Shown one piece after another: positions 1 through 4,881 of a DNA stretch of 7,123 bases. The notes beneath the pieces are model-generated. The model did no database searches. It was not told the DNA's origin and worked only from the letters and a program-made list of their open reading frames with translations. Position 1 is the stretch's first letter. Every line of letters begins with the position of its first letter. Made by a program: the position numbers and the translations under genes. The DNA is from an uncultured Desulfuromonadales bacterium (lineage in GTDB: Bacteria > Desulfobacterota > Desulfuromonadia > Desulfuromonadales > Geopsychrobacteraceae): NCBI GenBank assembly GCA_945788205.1, contig CALZLE010000261.1, positions 1-7,123 of the forward strand. The letters are read 5' to 3'.

Positions 1-147
1 ATGGTGGTAGATGATGTTTTGGCCAGCAGTGGAACGCTAGGCTTCACCATTTGCAACTGCATGGAATCGGCGTGCGAAGACATTACGAAGGAGGACGCAG
101 TAAAACTAATTGAACACTTGCGCCGCGTGTTTTCTTTAGATTGCTAA
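1..147 (+). CDS. Small cassette ORF at the window edge, unknown function (possibly 5'-partial)
   Basis: An open frame runs from the first base of the window and would give 48 residues from an ATG at position 1. The true start may lie upstream, because nothing before position 1 is visible and no ribosome-binding site can be judged. The C-terminal part (ITKEDAVKLIEHLRRVF) looks like an amphipathic helix, and there are four cysteines (two in a CNC motif). I recognise no family. Its TAA stop (145-147) lies inside the outer box of the attC-like site that follows (142-148). The three downstream genes for the TGT-like, membrane and RyR proteins end the same way, which supports this as a real cassette gene despite its length. 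Function unknown. Confidence 0.5.
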   Translation: MVVDDVLASSGTLGFTICNCMESACEDITKEDAVKLIEHLRRVFSLDC

Positions 148-275
148 CGGAAAAAGCTAACCGGATTGCGGAGGAAAAGAGATGAACAGAGGCGGACCAA
201 GACCAGCCCCAACACCGAAACCAAGACCGAAAACGCGCACGGGTAGCAATTCAGCTGTTGAGCGCATGGTTAGTT
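142..275 (-). repeat. attC-like integron recombination site 1
   Basis: Outer boxes are TGCTAAC (142-148) and GTTAGTT (269-275). Inner boxes GCTAAC (156-161) and GTTGAGC (257-263) pair except for one extra base in the right arm. ATTGC (165-169) and GCAAT (246-250) extend the hairpin. The right-hand outer box is the exact reverse complement of the box that closes the same gene unit at 475-481. Strand is given as minus because, as in canonical attC sites, the extra unpaired base should sit in the 5' arm, and that is the case only when the site is read on the minus strand. It is the least certain of the five sites because the 90-aa ORF starts inside it. Confidence 0.68.
170..174 (+). promoter_or_regulatory. 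Shine-Dalgarno site GGAGG for the 90-aa ORF
   Basis: GGAGG lies 7 bases before the ATG at 182. It is the strongest ribosome-binding site on the cassette side. It favours the start at 182 over the in-frame ATG at 266, which has only a weak purine stretch before it. Confidence 0.6.
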
Positions 276-454
276 TGCAAGTGGTTCGGGCGGCGCTCGA
301 AGAGGTTTTAAGGGAGGCCACGAAGCACCCAAACGATTGCCTGGAATGCATTGCCAATGATGCACTGATCTCTTTTGGTATACCCCTTATTGTGAGCAAA
401 TCGGATGAAGATGATTGCCCTTACCCTGTTTCTATAACTGGCTGGGCGGGCTGA
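182..454 (+). CDS. 90-aa cassette protein of unknown function, start lies inside attC site 1
   Basis: The start at 182 has GGAGG seven bases upstream. Residues 1-21 are Pro/Arg/Lys-rich low complexity (PRPAPTPKPRPKT), encoded by the apical part of attC site 1 with imperfect repeats of CCAAGACC. Residues 29-50 (MVSLQVV to REATKH) look helical. The rest contains three cysteines and a short hydrophobic stretch (ALISFGIPLIV). No family is recognised. An alternative start at ATG 266 would give 62 residues and remove the low-complexity leader. The outer box GTTAGTT (269-275) falls inside this frame directly after that ATG. Unlike its neighbours, this ORF ends (TGA) about 20 bases before the next attC box. 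It could be a cassette gene extended by chance into its leader. Coding potential is moderate. Confidence 0.5.
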   Translation: MNRGGPRPAPTPKPRPKTRTGSNSAVERMVSLQVVRAALEEVLREATKHPNDCLECIANDALISFGIPLIVSKSDEDDCPYPVSITGWAG

Positions 455-474
455 TTCAGGCTCAAGTTATTGCA

Positions 475-580
475 AACTAACGGCCTTGCATAACCGGCAG
501 GCCGACGAAGATCAAGTTGGTACACATTTTTTCGAGCAGCACAACCGGTTCAACTGTCCGCGTTGATGCTGTGGTTAGGC
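475..580 (-). repeat. attC-like integron recombination site 2
   Basis: Outer boxes are AACTAAC (475-481) and GTTAGGC (574-580). Inner boxes GCATAAC (488-494) and GTTGATGC (562-569) pair except for one extra base in the right arm. The left outer box is the exact reverse complement of GTTAGTT at 269-275, and the right one matches GCCTAAC at 1205-1211. It shares TTTCGAGCA with site 3 and GTCCG in the right arm with sites 3 and 4. Read on the minus strand, the end CGGTTATGCAAGGCCGTTAG resembles the canonical right-hand attC arm (type GGCTTAACTCAAGCGTTAG), so polarity is given as minus. Confidence 0.82.
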
Positions 581-589
581 GTAAAAACC

Positions 590-1210
590 ATGCTGATACT
601 TGTGAGCGGTGCCACAAAAACAACCCGCAGGCTGGCCGGGCACAAGCATCTGGGGGCGTTGATAACGCCACAGGCTGGAAACTTACCCCCGCATAACATG
701 CCTTGGGCAGCTGACAACGCAGCCTATAGTAATTGGGACCAGGGCAAATTTTTAAATATGCTCGACAAACTAAGCGGCTGTCTATACAACCCCCCGGTGT
801 GGGTTGCTGCCCCCGATGTTGTGGGGGACGCGATAGCGACCGCAAAGAAATTCATGATTTGGCAACCGATAATTAAAATGCACGGATTGCCGGTGGCTCT
901 GGTGCTGCAAAACGGGCAGGAGTCGATAGGGTGGGCAACCCACGAACGTAACTTTGACGCCATCTTCATTGGTGGCGACGATGAGTTTAAACTGGGTGGG
1001 TATGTTCGATACTGTGTCAAAAAAGCTAAGGCGAAGGGCAAATGGGTACACATGGGGCGGGTAAACTCGCTACGCAGGATTGACTACGCTCGGGAAATTG
1101 GTTGTGACAGCGTAGACGGCACAGCTTGCTCAATGTACCCAGAAGCACACATACCGAAGTTTTTGAGACACTTGGAGCGGGAACAGCTGGCGATGGGTTT
1201 TTACGCCTAA
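590..1210 (+). CDS. Short TGT/DpdA-like guanine transglycosylase family protein
   Basis: This 206-aa protein resembles the short proteins annotated as queuine tRNA-ribosyltransferase in actinobacteriophages. That phage family has been connected with 7-deazaguanine bases in DNA (DpdA-type base exchange). Motifs in order: TPQAGN (26-31), AADNAAY (40-46), VAAPDVVGDA (72-81), VLQNG (105-109), IFIGG (125-129) and HMGRVNSLRRIDYAREIG (154-171), followed by D173 and SVDGT (174-178). By order, D42, D76, Q107, G128-G129 and D176 could match the base-binding residues and catalytic Asp of tRNA-guanine transglycosylase; this is inference. It lacks the extra domains of larger TGTs. I chose ATG 590, not TTG 563 or ATG 566, because homologues begin near MLI and the earlier starts lie within attC site 2. 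No clear Shine-Dalgarno is seen. Its TAA is part of the next attC box. Whether the substrate is DNA or tRNA is not settled. No preQ0 synthesis genes lie in the window. Confidence 0.77.
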   Translation: MLILVSGATKTTRRLAGHKHLGALITPQAGNLPPHNMPWAADNAAYSNWDQGKFLNMLDKLSGCLYNPPVWVAAPDVVGDAIATAKKFMIWQPIIKMHGLPVALVLQNGQESIGWATHERNFDAIFIGGDDEFKLGGYVRYCVKKAKAKGKWVHMGRVNSLRRIDYAREIGCDSVDGTACSMYPEAHIPKFLRHLEREQLAMGFYA

Positions 1211-1292
1211 CGGAAGAGATAACCGAGCGGCGGTAGAACGTTTCGAGCATTTACCACGCTGTCTCTTCCGTCCGGTTCATTAATGGTTAGAA
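1205..1292 (-). repeat. attC-like integron recombination site 3
   Basis: Outer boxes are GCCTAAC (1205-1211) and GTTAGAA (1286-1292). Inner boxes ATAACCG (1219-1225) and CGGTTCAT (1273-1280) pair with one extra base in the right arm. AGCG..GGTA pairs with TACC..CGCT near the tip. The stop codon of the TGT-like gene (1208-1210) lies in the left outer box. The left box is the exact reverse complement of the box at 574-580, and the right box of the one at 1491-1497. The tip contains TTTCGAGCA (1241-1249), as in site 2. An overlapping alternative stem (CGGAAGAGA with TCTCTTCCG) is also possible. Confidence 0.8.
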
Positions 1293-1319
1293 TGCGATGC
1301 TTGAAATAGAGAGGATACT

Positions 1320-1496
1320 ATGTTGATAAACTTACTCTTATGGCAATACGCGATAGTTATTAAATACTTCAAGCCGCCCGAAGCTGGGCATACTGCTGGG
1401 CTTGCCGCTGGTTTTTTGATAGTAGCAGCAATAATTGTTTTTGATGTGGTCGCAATTGTTGTGGCTGTTGCCGCCCTTATTTGGTTAGCATTCTAA
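1320..1496 (+). CDS. 58-aa cassette-encoded membrane protein, unknown function
   Basis: This short gene starts at ATG 1320 with an AGAGAGG-type ribosome-binding site about 6 bases upstream. Its TAA (1494-1496) lies inside the outer box of attC site 4. Residues 1-20 form a moderately hydrophobic segment ending in KYFKPPE. Residues 27-58 are almost entirely hydrophobic (GLAAGFLIVAAIIVFDVV and then AIVVAVAALIWLAF), enough for one long or two short membrane spans, broken by one Asp at residue 42. The protein ends immediately after the hydrophobic stretch, so there is no soluble C-terminal domain. Small hydrophobic products of unknown role are common in integron cassettes. A single-peptide toxin or a membrane modulator are possibilities, but nothing here identifies either. 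Confidence 0.68.
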   Translation: MLINLLLWQYAIVIKYFKPPEAGHTAGLAAGFLIVAAIIVFDVVAIVVAVAALIWLAF

Positions 1497-1599
1497 CGGA
1501 TCTGGCATAAACGGCGGCGCTGTGCCGCCACAATTTAGTAGAGACTTTTTCGAGAACAACGCCCTTATCAACCGTCCGATTTTCATGCCGTTGTTAGGT
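1491..1599 (-). repeat. attC-like integron recombination site 4
   Basis: Outer boxes are TTCTAAC (1491-1497) and GTTAGGT (1593-1599). Inner boxes GGCATAAA (1504-1511) and TTTCATGCC (1581-1589) pair with one extra C in the right arm. A further small hairpin GGCGGC/GCCGCC lies at about 1513-1529. The left outer box is the exact reverse complement of GTTAGAA at 1286-1292, and the right one of ACCTAAC at 1978-1984. TTTCGAG (1548-1554) and GTCCG (1574-1578) are shared with sites 2 and 3. Extra-base position gives minus polarity. Confidence 0.82.
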
Positions 1600-1632
1600 A
1601 TGCCACGGGCCACAACGAAAGGATGCAAAACG

Positions 1633-1983
1633 ATGACCGTTGACCAGATTGCTAAAACCTGCCACGAAGCAAACAAGGCCCTGTGCGAGGCGCTGGGAGA
1701 TTTTTCACAGGTGCCGTGGGACGATGCCCCGCAGTGGCAAAAGGACAGCGCCGTTGAGGGCGTGGAATTCAACATCGCAAACCCCAAGGCACCTGCCAGC
1801 GCAAGCCATGATTGCTGGTTGACTGAGAAGGAGCGCACCGGCTGGAAATATGGCATGGTGAAAGATGCCGAGAAGAAGGAACACCCCTGTTTCGTGCCCT
1901 ACGAAGAGTTGCCTGTGGAGCAACAGGCCAAGGATCATCTCTTCAAATCGGTGGTGGCCGCACTCAGTTGTTTGGCTACCTAA
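1633..1983 (+). CDS. RyR-domain protein (ryanodine-receptor-type domain), cassette gene
   Basis: The 116-aa product is essentially one RyR domain, a module first known from ryanodine receptors and found alone in many phage and bacterial proteins. Conserved features: CHEANKALCEALGD (10-23), PWDDAPQWQKDSAVEGV (28-44), SHDCWLTEK (58-66), GWKYGMVKD (70-78), KKEHPCFVPYEELP (81-94) and a terminal helix with KDHLFKSVVAAL (100-111). Length matches stand-alone members. ATG 1633 was chosen because GAAAGGA lies about 9 bases upstream and TVDQIAK-type starts are usual in the family. ATG 1600 is in frame but sits at the edge of attC site 4. The TAA (1981-1983) lies in the outer box of site 5. The bacterial role is unproven; nucleotide or small-ligand binding has been proposed. 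The ligand cannot be read from the sequence. Confidence 0.85.
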   Translation: MTVDQIAKTCHEANKALCEALGDFSQVPWDDAPQWQKDSAVEGVEFNIANPKAPASASHDCWLTEKERTGWKYGMVKDAEKKEHPCFVPYEELPVEQQAKDHLFKSVVAALSCLAT

Positions 1984-2031
1984 CAGGTATTAGGCGGAAA
2001 CTAATTAGTAACGCCTGAAATGTTGTTAAGC
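1978..2031 (-). repeat. Short attC-like site 5, last of the array
   Basis: Outer boxes are ACCTAAC (1978-1984) and GTTAAGC (2025-2031). Inner boxes TTAGGCG (1990-1996) and CGCCTGAA (2012-2019) pair with a single extra base, and the tip is the perfect palindrome ACTAATTAGT (2000-2009). At 54 bases it is the shortest site and near the lower limit for attC sites. Its left outer box is the exact reverse complement of GTTAGGT at 1593-1599. No partner for GTTAAGC (a GCTTAAC) was found further right in the window, so this is the array edge or the next cassette has been lost. Read on the minus strand, TTCAGGCG carries the extra base in the 5' arm as in canonical sites. Confidence 0.8.
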
Positions 2032-2064
2032 ATGAAAAATAAATTTGTCAAGAAATTGGTAGGT
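2032..2064. other. Boundary between attC array and phage gene block
   Basis: Only 33 AT-rich bases separate the last attC box from the stop codon of the convergent DUF1353 gene. I see no strong intrinsic terminator, no integrase gene and no recognisable phage attachment core. An ATG directly at 2032 opens a short + strand frame that continues antisense into DUF1353; it lacks a ribosome-binding site and is not called. Confidence 0.5.
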
Positions 2065-2475
2065 TTATGGTGCAACAAAAACTCTTTTCTGGCTGTTCGG
2101 ACTCGCCGCACCCTTTGCGAGTCTATGAACGCATTTAAGCCACAACCTAGCCCGCCACTTCCACATACCATCCTCTAAACAGATTCGGTACAGTTCAAGG
2201 TCTGCCCCCTTGCGATAGCTCGGGGGCAGCAGTCCTGCTCGAAGGAGTTGGTATGTGGCATCATGGACCAATGAACCTCGCATGGACGATCTTGTGTCGA
2301 AGGTTGGACCGCTGGCACCATCCCAGGCATATCCACTCCTAACAGTCAGCATCCCGGATGGCTCTAGTTTTATCCACTCTGCGTTAATAAAGCCAGCAGG
2401 ATAGATTTTTGTTTGGGTTCTGTAGGTTTCCGCAAGCTGGTACTTGTATCCGCTTCTGTACCTGATAAACTTCAT
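2065..2475 (-). CDS. DUF1353 family phage protein
   Basis: The 136-aa product matches the DUF1353 pattern common in tailed phages and prophages. An N-terminal beta-rich part (MKFIRY... IKLEPSGMLTV) precedes the signature SGYAWDGASGPTFDT (47-61), then LVHDATYQLLR (69-79) and the downstream acidic AD.E (91-94). The conserved Asp and His residues (D52, H71, D72, D92) are those usually kept in the family. The biochemical role is not established. These genes often sit near lysis or tail genes. ATG 2475 is chosen because it overlaps the upstream stop as ATGA, indicating translational coupling. The longer frame from 2541 would run back into the previous gene. It is the last gene of the minus-strand block and converges on the cassette array. 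Confidence 0.85.
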   Translation of the reverse strand: MKFIRYRSGYKYQLAETYRTQTKIYPAGFINAEWIKLEPSGMLTVRSGYAWDGASGPTFDTRSSMRGSLVHDATYQLLRAGLLPPSYRKGADLELYRICLEDGMWKWRARLWLKCVHRLAKGAASPNSQKRVFVAP

Positions 2476-2651
2476 TTTGCGGGCTTTCCGGCTCGATACA
2501 GGAATAAGGCCATGCCGATGTTGATGGCATGGCCAATCCAATCCCCGGACGTGAAAGCATCCACAATATCCTGCCCGGTCGAGTTGGGGTAGATGGTGTG
2601 AACCATCACGGCAATTGAGGCGATATTTCCTGAGATGTTTTTTAAGCTCAT
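2472..2651 (-). CDS. 59-aa hydrophobic small protein, holin-like candidate
   Basis: The ATG at 2651 has TTGGAG at 5-base spacing. An in-frame ATG at 2720 would overlap the tailspike end and lacks such a site. The product starts MSLKNISGNIASIAVMVHTIY, has a polar middle (PNSTGQDIVDAFTSGD), then a hydrophobic stretch (WIGHAINIGMALFLY) and a basic tail (RAGKPAK). Two weak membrane segments with a charged C-terminus, between tailspike and DUF1353 in a late operon, would suit a small holin or other membrane accessory protein. No holin family is recognised, so this is a guess from size and position. The stop overlaps the DUF1353 start by four bases. Confidence 0.68.
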   Translation of the reverse strand: MSLKNISGNIASIAVMVHTIYPNSTGQDIVDAFTSGDWIGHAINIGMALFLYRAGKPAK

Positions 2652-2656
2652 GCCAA

Positions 2657-2660
2657 CTCC
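2657..2660 (-). promoter_or_regulatory. Shine-Dalgarno GGAG for the 59-aa gene
   Basis: On the minus strand GGAG, within TTGGAGTT, precedes the ATG at 2651 by five bases. It decides this start over the upstream in-frame ATG at 2720. Confidence 0.6.
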
Positions 2661-2703
2661 AATAAATATTAAATCTTCATGTCTAGCCTCAGTTGCCTGC
2701 CTG

Positions 2704-4860
2704 TTACGCTGTGGTTGCATCTACATGAATCCACATAACCTGCCAATCTGTGTCTAGGACGTGGTTGGTCCCGGTGGTGAGTCTGTACCAGCCTATGGGC
2801 CTGCGATTATGGGTAACATCTACGGCGTTTACTTGAGAGTCAAAAACAACATGCCCCGCCTTGTAGTAACCCTGTGTCGGAATGGAAAACGCAAAAGAAA
2901 GCCCCGCCGCCCTGGGCGTATTGGCTTCATAGACCATGGCTGATTTCTCAAATGGATTTTGAGAATCCCACTGGCAATCTCTTTGAATGACTCCAGCGGC
3001 ATTGACTTGAAAATTCCTAAAACCAACATCCACACTATTGATCGTTCTGATATTATCGAAAATAACGTCTGTCACAGAGTTTTCAATTCCCCGGTGGAAT
3101 CCGTCCAATAGAACGTCCCTCAATTCCCAGGTTCCAGACGTAAAGGTGAAGAATCCATTTTCGCCAGAAACCGCCGCCGTTGCTCTATGTTTTGCTCTTG
3201 CGCCGATGACCCTATTGCTTCCTCCTGGAGCAGATTGGTAGAAAATAAGACAATCATTGGCGCTGTCGTTGATGTGCTCCAGATCAGAAGCACCACCGCC
3301 GCCGACCAAATAATGCTGGTTAGCCCCATAGGAAACATTGTTGACGAATTTGGAATCGACAGGGCCAAACAATTGATAAGCATTGAGGAGGTGGATGGCG
3401 CTTCCTGACATCCTGACAATGTTGTCTCTAACGGTGAATTCATTCCCCGCAAGACTTACGGGGGTTCCATAGGCTTTTGTGGATCGTTTGACTTTATTGC
3501 CAGCGATGTGGATATCTTCGGTGTCGCTAATAGTCGGATTTGTTCCTACGAGGATATCAGCTCCCTTATCAGCCCCTAACACAACAGGGCCATAGGTTCC
3601 AGATGGATGTCCATTGTCTTCAACGCGGTTGTTTTCTATGGTTATTGAGGAATTACCAGCAGTTGTTGCACTGGCAAAGGAACGAATTCCATATTCGCTG
3701 TTTAACCGGCTCTCAATGCCAGAAATGAGGCCGTTGGTACATCCATCTGTCATTGTGACAGATCGCCCCACATGGGTTCCTGTCCATCCTGTAGGCAAGT
3801 CTGCGAAGGTGTCATCGGCACTATTTAGCCCGTTCTTGTTGAATTGGCCGCCGATAACCTGGAACTCGTCGCAGGTTTCAAAGGTGATGGCGGTTGATTT
3901 GCCATAGTTCCCTGTACAGTCTTTGAGGAGCAGGTCAGAAGAATCTATGAATTTTACCCCGTCCCAAGCATGATTTGAGACTTCAACATTCATCATTTTC
4001 ACATTAGTACAGTTCTCAAACCTGACATACCCACCACCTATTGCCCCCTCCATGGCTTCGTCATTGGAGAATATCCTCACGTCTCGAAACGTAATGTCTG
4101 TCTTACCTTGTGCAAGAAAAAATCGCTGGGTCCGGTCTGTAAAAGTCAAGGCGGATGAACACCCCATAAGGCAAAGCCCTGCAGGGAGACTAATCGGGCC
4201 TGTTGAGTTATCCAGGGTTTCATCCTGATCAATGATCACCTTACCGCCGAAATCCTCAATTGCTGCCTTTATCGCCGCATATCCGGTGCCGAACCACGAC
4301 GAATGGATAGCTCCGGTGTAGATCCTTTTCCATGCACCACTTGCCCCAGTTGGGTCTGTGTCTGGGGGGGGATAGATGCCGCTTTGGGTGTCGTTTGATA
4401 CTTTAATCGACAAATCAGAGGTATCCCAGAAAAAGGCCCCCCCCCCGCCGTCTCCTGGGATTGTGCGGCCAAGCATATTGACAACAACGCCAGAAACCTG
4501 ACCAGTAAAGGCTTTCAGGTCAGCAAGACTGTCAACGGTGGCTCCCTCTCCGGGGACGTTGGGGATGCTGTAAATCTGCGATCCCTGCTTGCTCAAAACC
4601 TTGAGCGAATAGTTACCATCCACAAGAATCGTGACCGGAGATCCCAGGTAAAGAGGAGTCCCCCCCGCCCCCGTTGAAATGGGCTGTGAAATATCAACAA
4701 TGGTGCCGTCTTCCTGCTGGACGCTGATCTGCTTCTGATTGGCTGGCACTTCGGGGTCGAGGTCCGGGATACCCACAAAGATGTCGGCGTTGGCGATGGG
4801 CTTTCCGACGGAAGGGTCAGGAAAATAAGCGGGATTGAGTTTTACGATATTGGTGGCCAT
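2704..4860 (-). CDS. Phage tailspike: P22-like head-binding domain plus beta-helix receptor-binding/depolymerase region
   Basis: The 718-aa protein begins with about 105 residues typical of the P22 tailspike head-binding domain: NPAYFPDPSVGKPIANADIF, then G30, then DLDPEVPANQ (33-42), EDGT..DISQPI and DGNYSLKVLSKQGSQIY (81-97). This part anchors the spike to the virion. Residues 107-230 hold the usual entry to a solenoid fold: a Gly-rich turn GDGGGG (136-141), SSWFG and an AIKAAIEDFGGKVII stretch. From about 230 to 600, short repeats (for example NCTNVKMMNVEVSNHAWDGV) indicate a right-handed parallel beta-helix, which in this class binds and often cleaves host surface polysaccharide. The active site cannot be placed from sequence. 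The C-terminal 100 residues probably serve trimerisation or binding. AGAAGGG precedes ATG 4860. The frame is intact although the anchor-helix linker contains runs of 8 and 10 identical bases. The spike determines host range. Confidence 0.9.
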   Translation of the reverse strand: MATNIVKLNPAYFPDPSVGKPIANADIFVGIPDLDPEVPANQKQISVQQEDGTIVDISQPISTGAGGTPLYLGSPVTILVDGNYSLKVLSKQGSQIYSIPNVPGEGATVDSLADLKAFTGQVSGVVVNMLGRTIPGDGGGGAFFWDTSDLSIKVSNDTQSGIYPPPDTDPTGASGAWKRIYTGAIHSSWFGTGYAAIKAAIEDFGGKVIIDQDETLDNSTGPISLPAGLCLMGCSSALTFTDRTQRFFLAQGKTDITFRDVRIFSNDEAMEGAIGGGYVRFENCTNVKMMNVEVSNHAWDGVKFIDSSDLLLKDCTGNYGKSTAITFETCDEFQVIGGQFNKNGLNSADDTFADLPTGWTGTHVGRSVTMTDGCTNGLISGIESRLNSEYGIRSFASATTAGNSSITIENNRVEDNGHPSGTYGPVVLGADKGADILVGTNPTISDTEDIHIAGNKVKRSTKAYGTPVSLAGNEFTVRDNIVRMSGSAIHLLNAYQLFGPVDSKFVNNVSYGANQHYLVGGGGASDLEHINDSANDCLIFYQSAPGGSNRVIGARAKHRATAAVSGENGFFTFTSGTWELRDVLLDGFHRGIENSVTDVIFDNIRTINSVDVGFRNFQVNAAGVIQRDCQWDSQNPFEKSAMVYEANTPRAAGLSFAFSIPTQGYYKAGHVVFDSQVNAVDVTHNRRPIGWYRLTTGTNHVLDTDWQVMWIHVDATTA
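4437..4446. repeat. Homopolymer tract of ten C (G10 in the coding sense) inside the tailspike gene
   Basis: Ten consecutive C encode the Gly run at residues 138-141 of the tailspike, using GGG-rich codons. Nearby are an 8-base run (4364-4371, three prolines) and a 7-base run (4660-4666). Runs of this length slip during replication in many bacteria and phages. Here the frame is open on both sides. Confidence 0.6.
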
Positions 4861-4881
4861 GTTAAACCCTTCTGTCTTTGG

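Noticed and set aside
563..589. Upstream starts (TTG 563, ATG 566) for the TGT-like gene
   Set aside because: They lie inside attC site 2, add residues not expected in the family, and have no better ribosome-binding site than ATG 590.
477..845. 122-aa minus-strand frame over attC site 2 and the start of the TGT-like gene
   Set aside because: It is composed of hairpin sequence and the antisense of a recognised gene. It was considered because attC polarity is minus, but it shows no domain and the + strand gene is well supported.
1210..1271. CGGAAGAGA/TCTCTTCCG stem as an intrinsic terminator after the TGT-like gene
   Set aside because: The loop is about 40 bases and no T-run follows. It is better explained as part of the attC hairpin.
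1485..1856. 123-aa minus-strand frame across attC site 4 and the RyR gene
   Set aside because: It is antisense to a clearly conserved RyR domain and to an attC hairpin, with no recognisable protein features.
142..2031. CRISPR-like repeat array
   Set aside because: The repeated elements differ in sequence and length (54-134 bases) and are separated by whole genes, which does not fit a CRISPR array.
2032..2178. 48-aa + strand frame starting directly after attC site 5
   Set aside because: It has no ribosome-binding site, and most of it is antisense to DUF1353. It could be the start of a truncated cassette gene, but there is no positive evidence.
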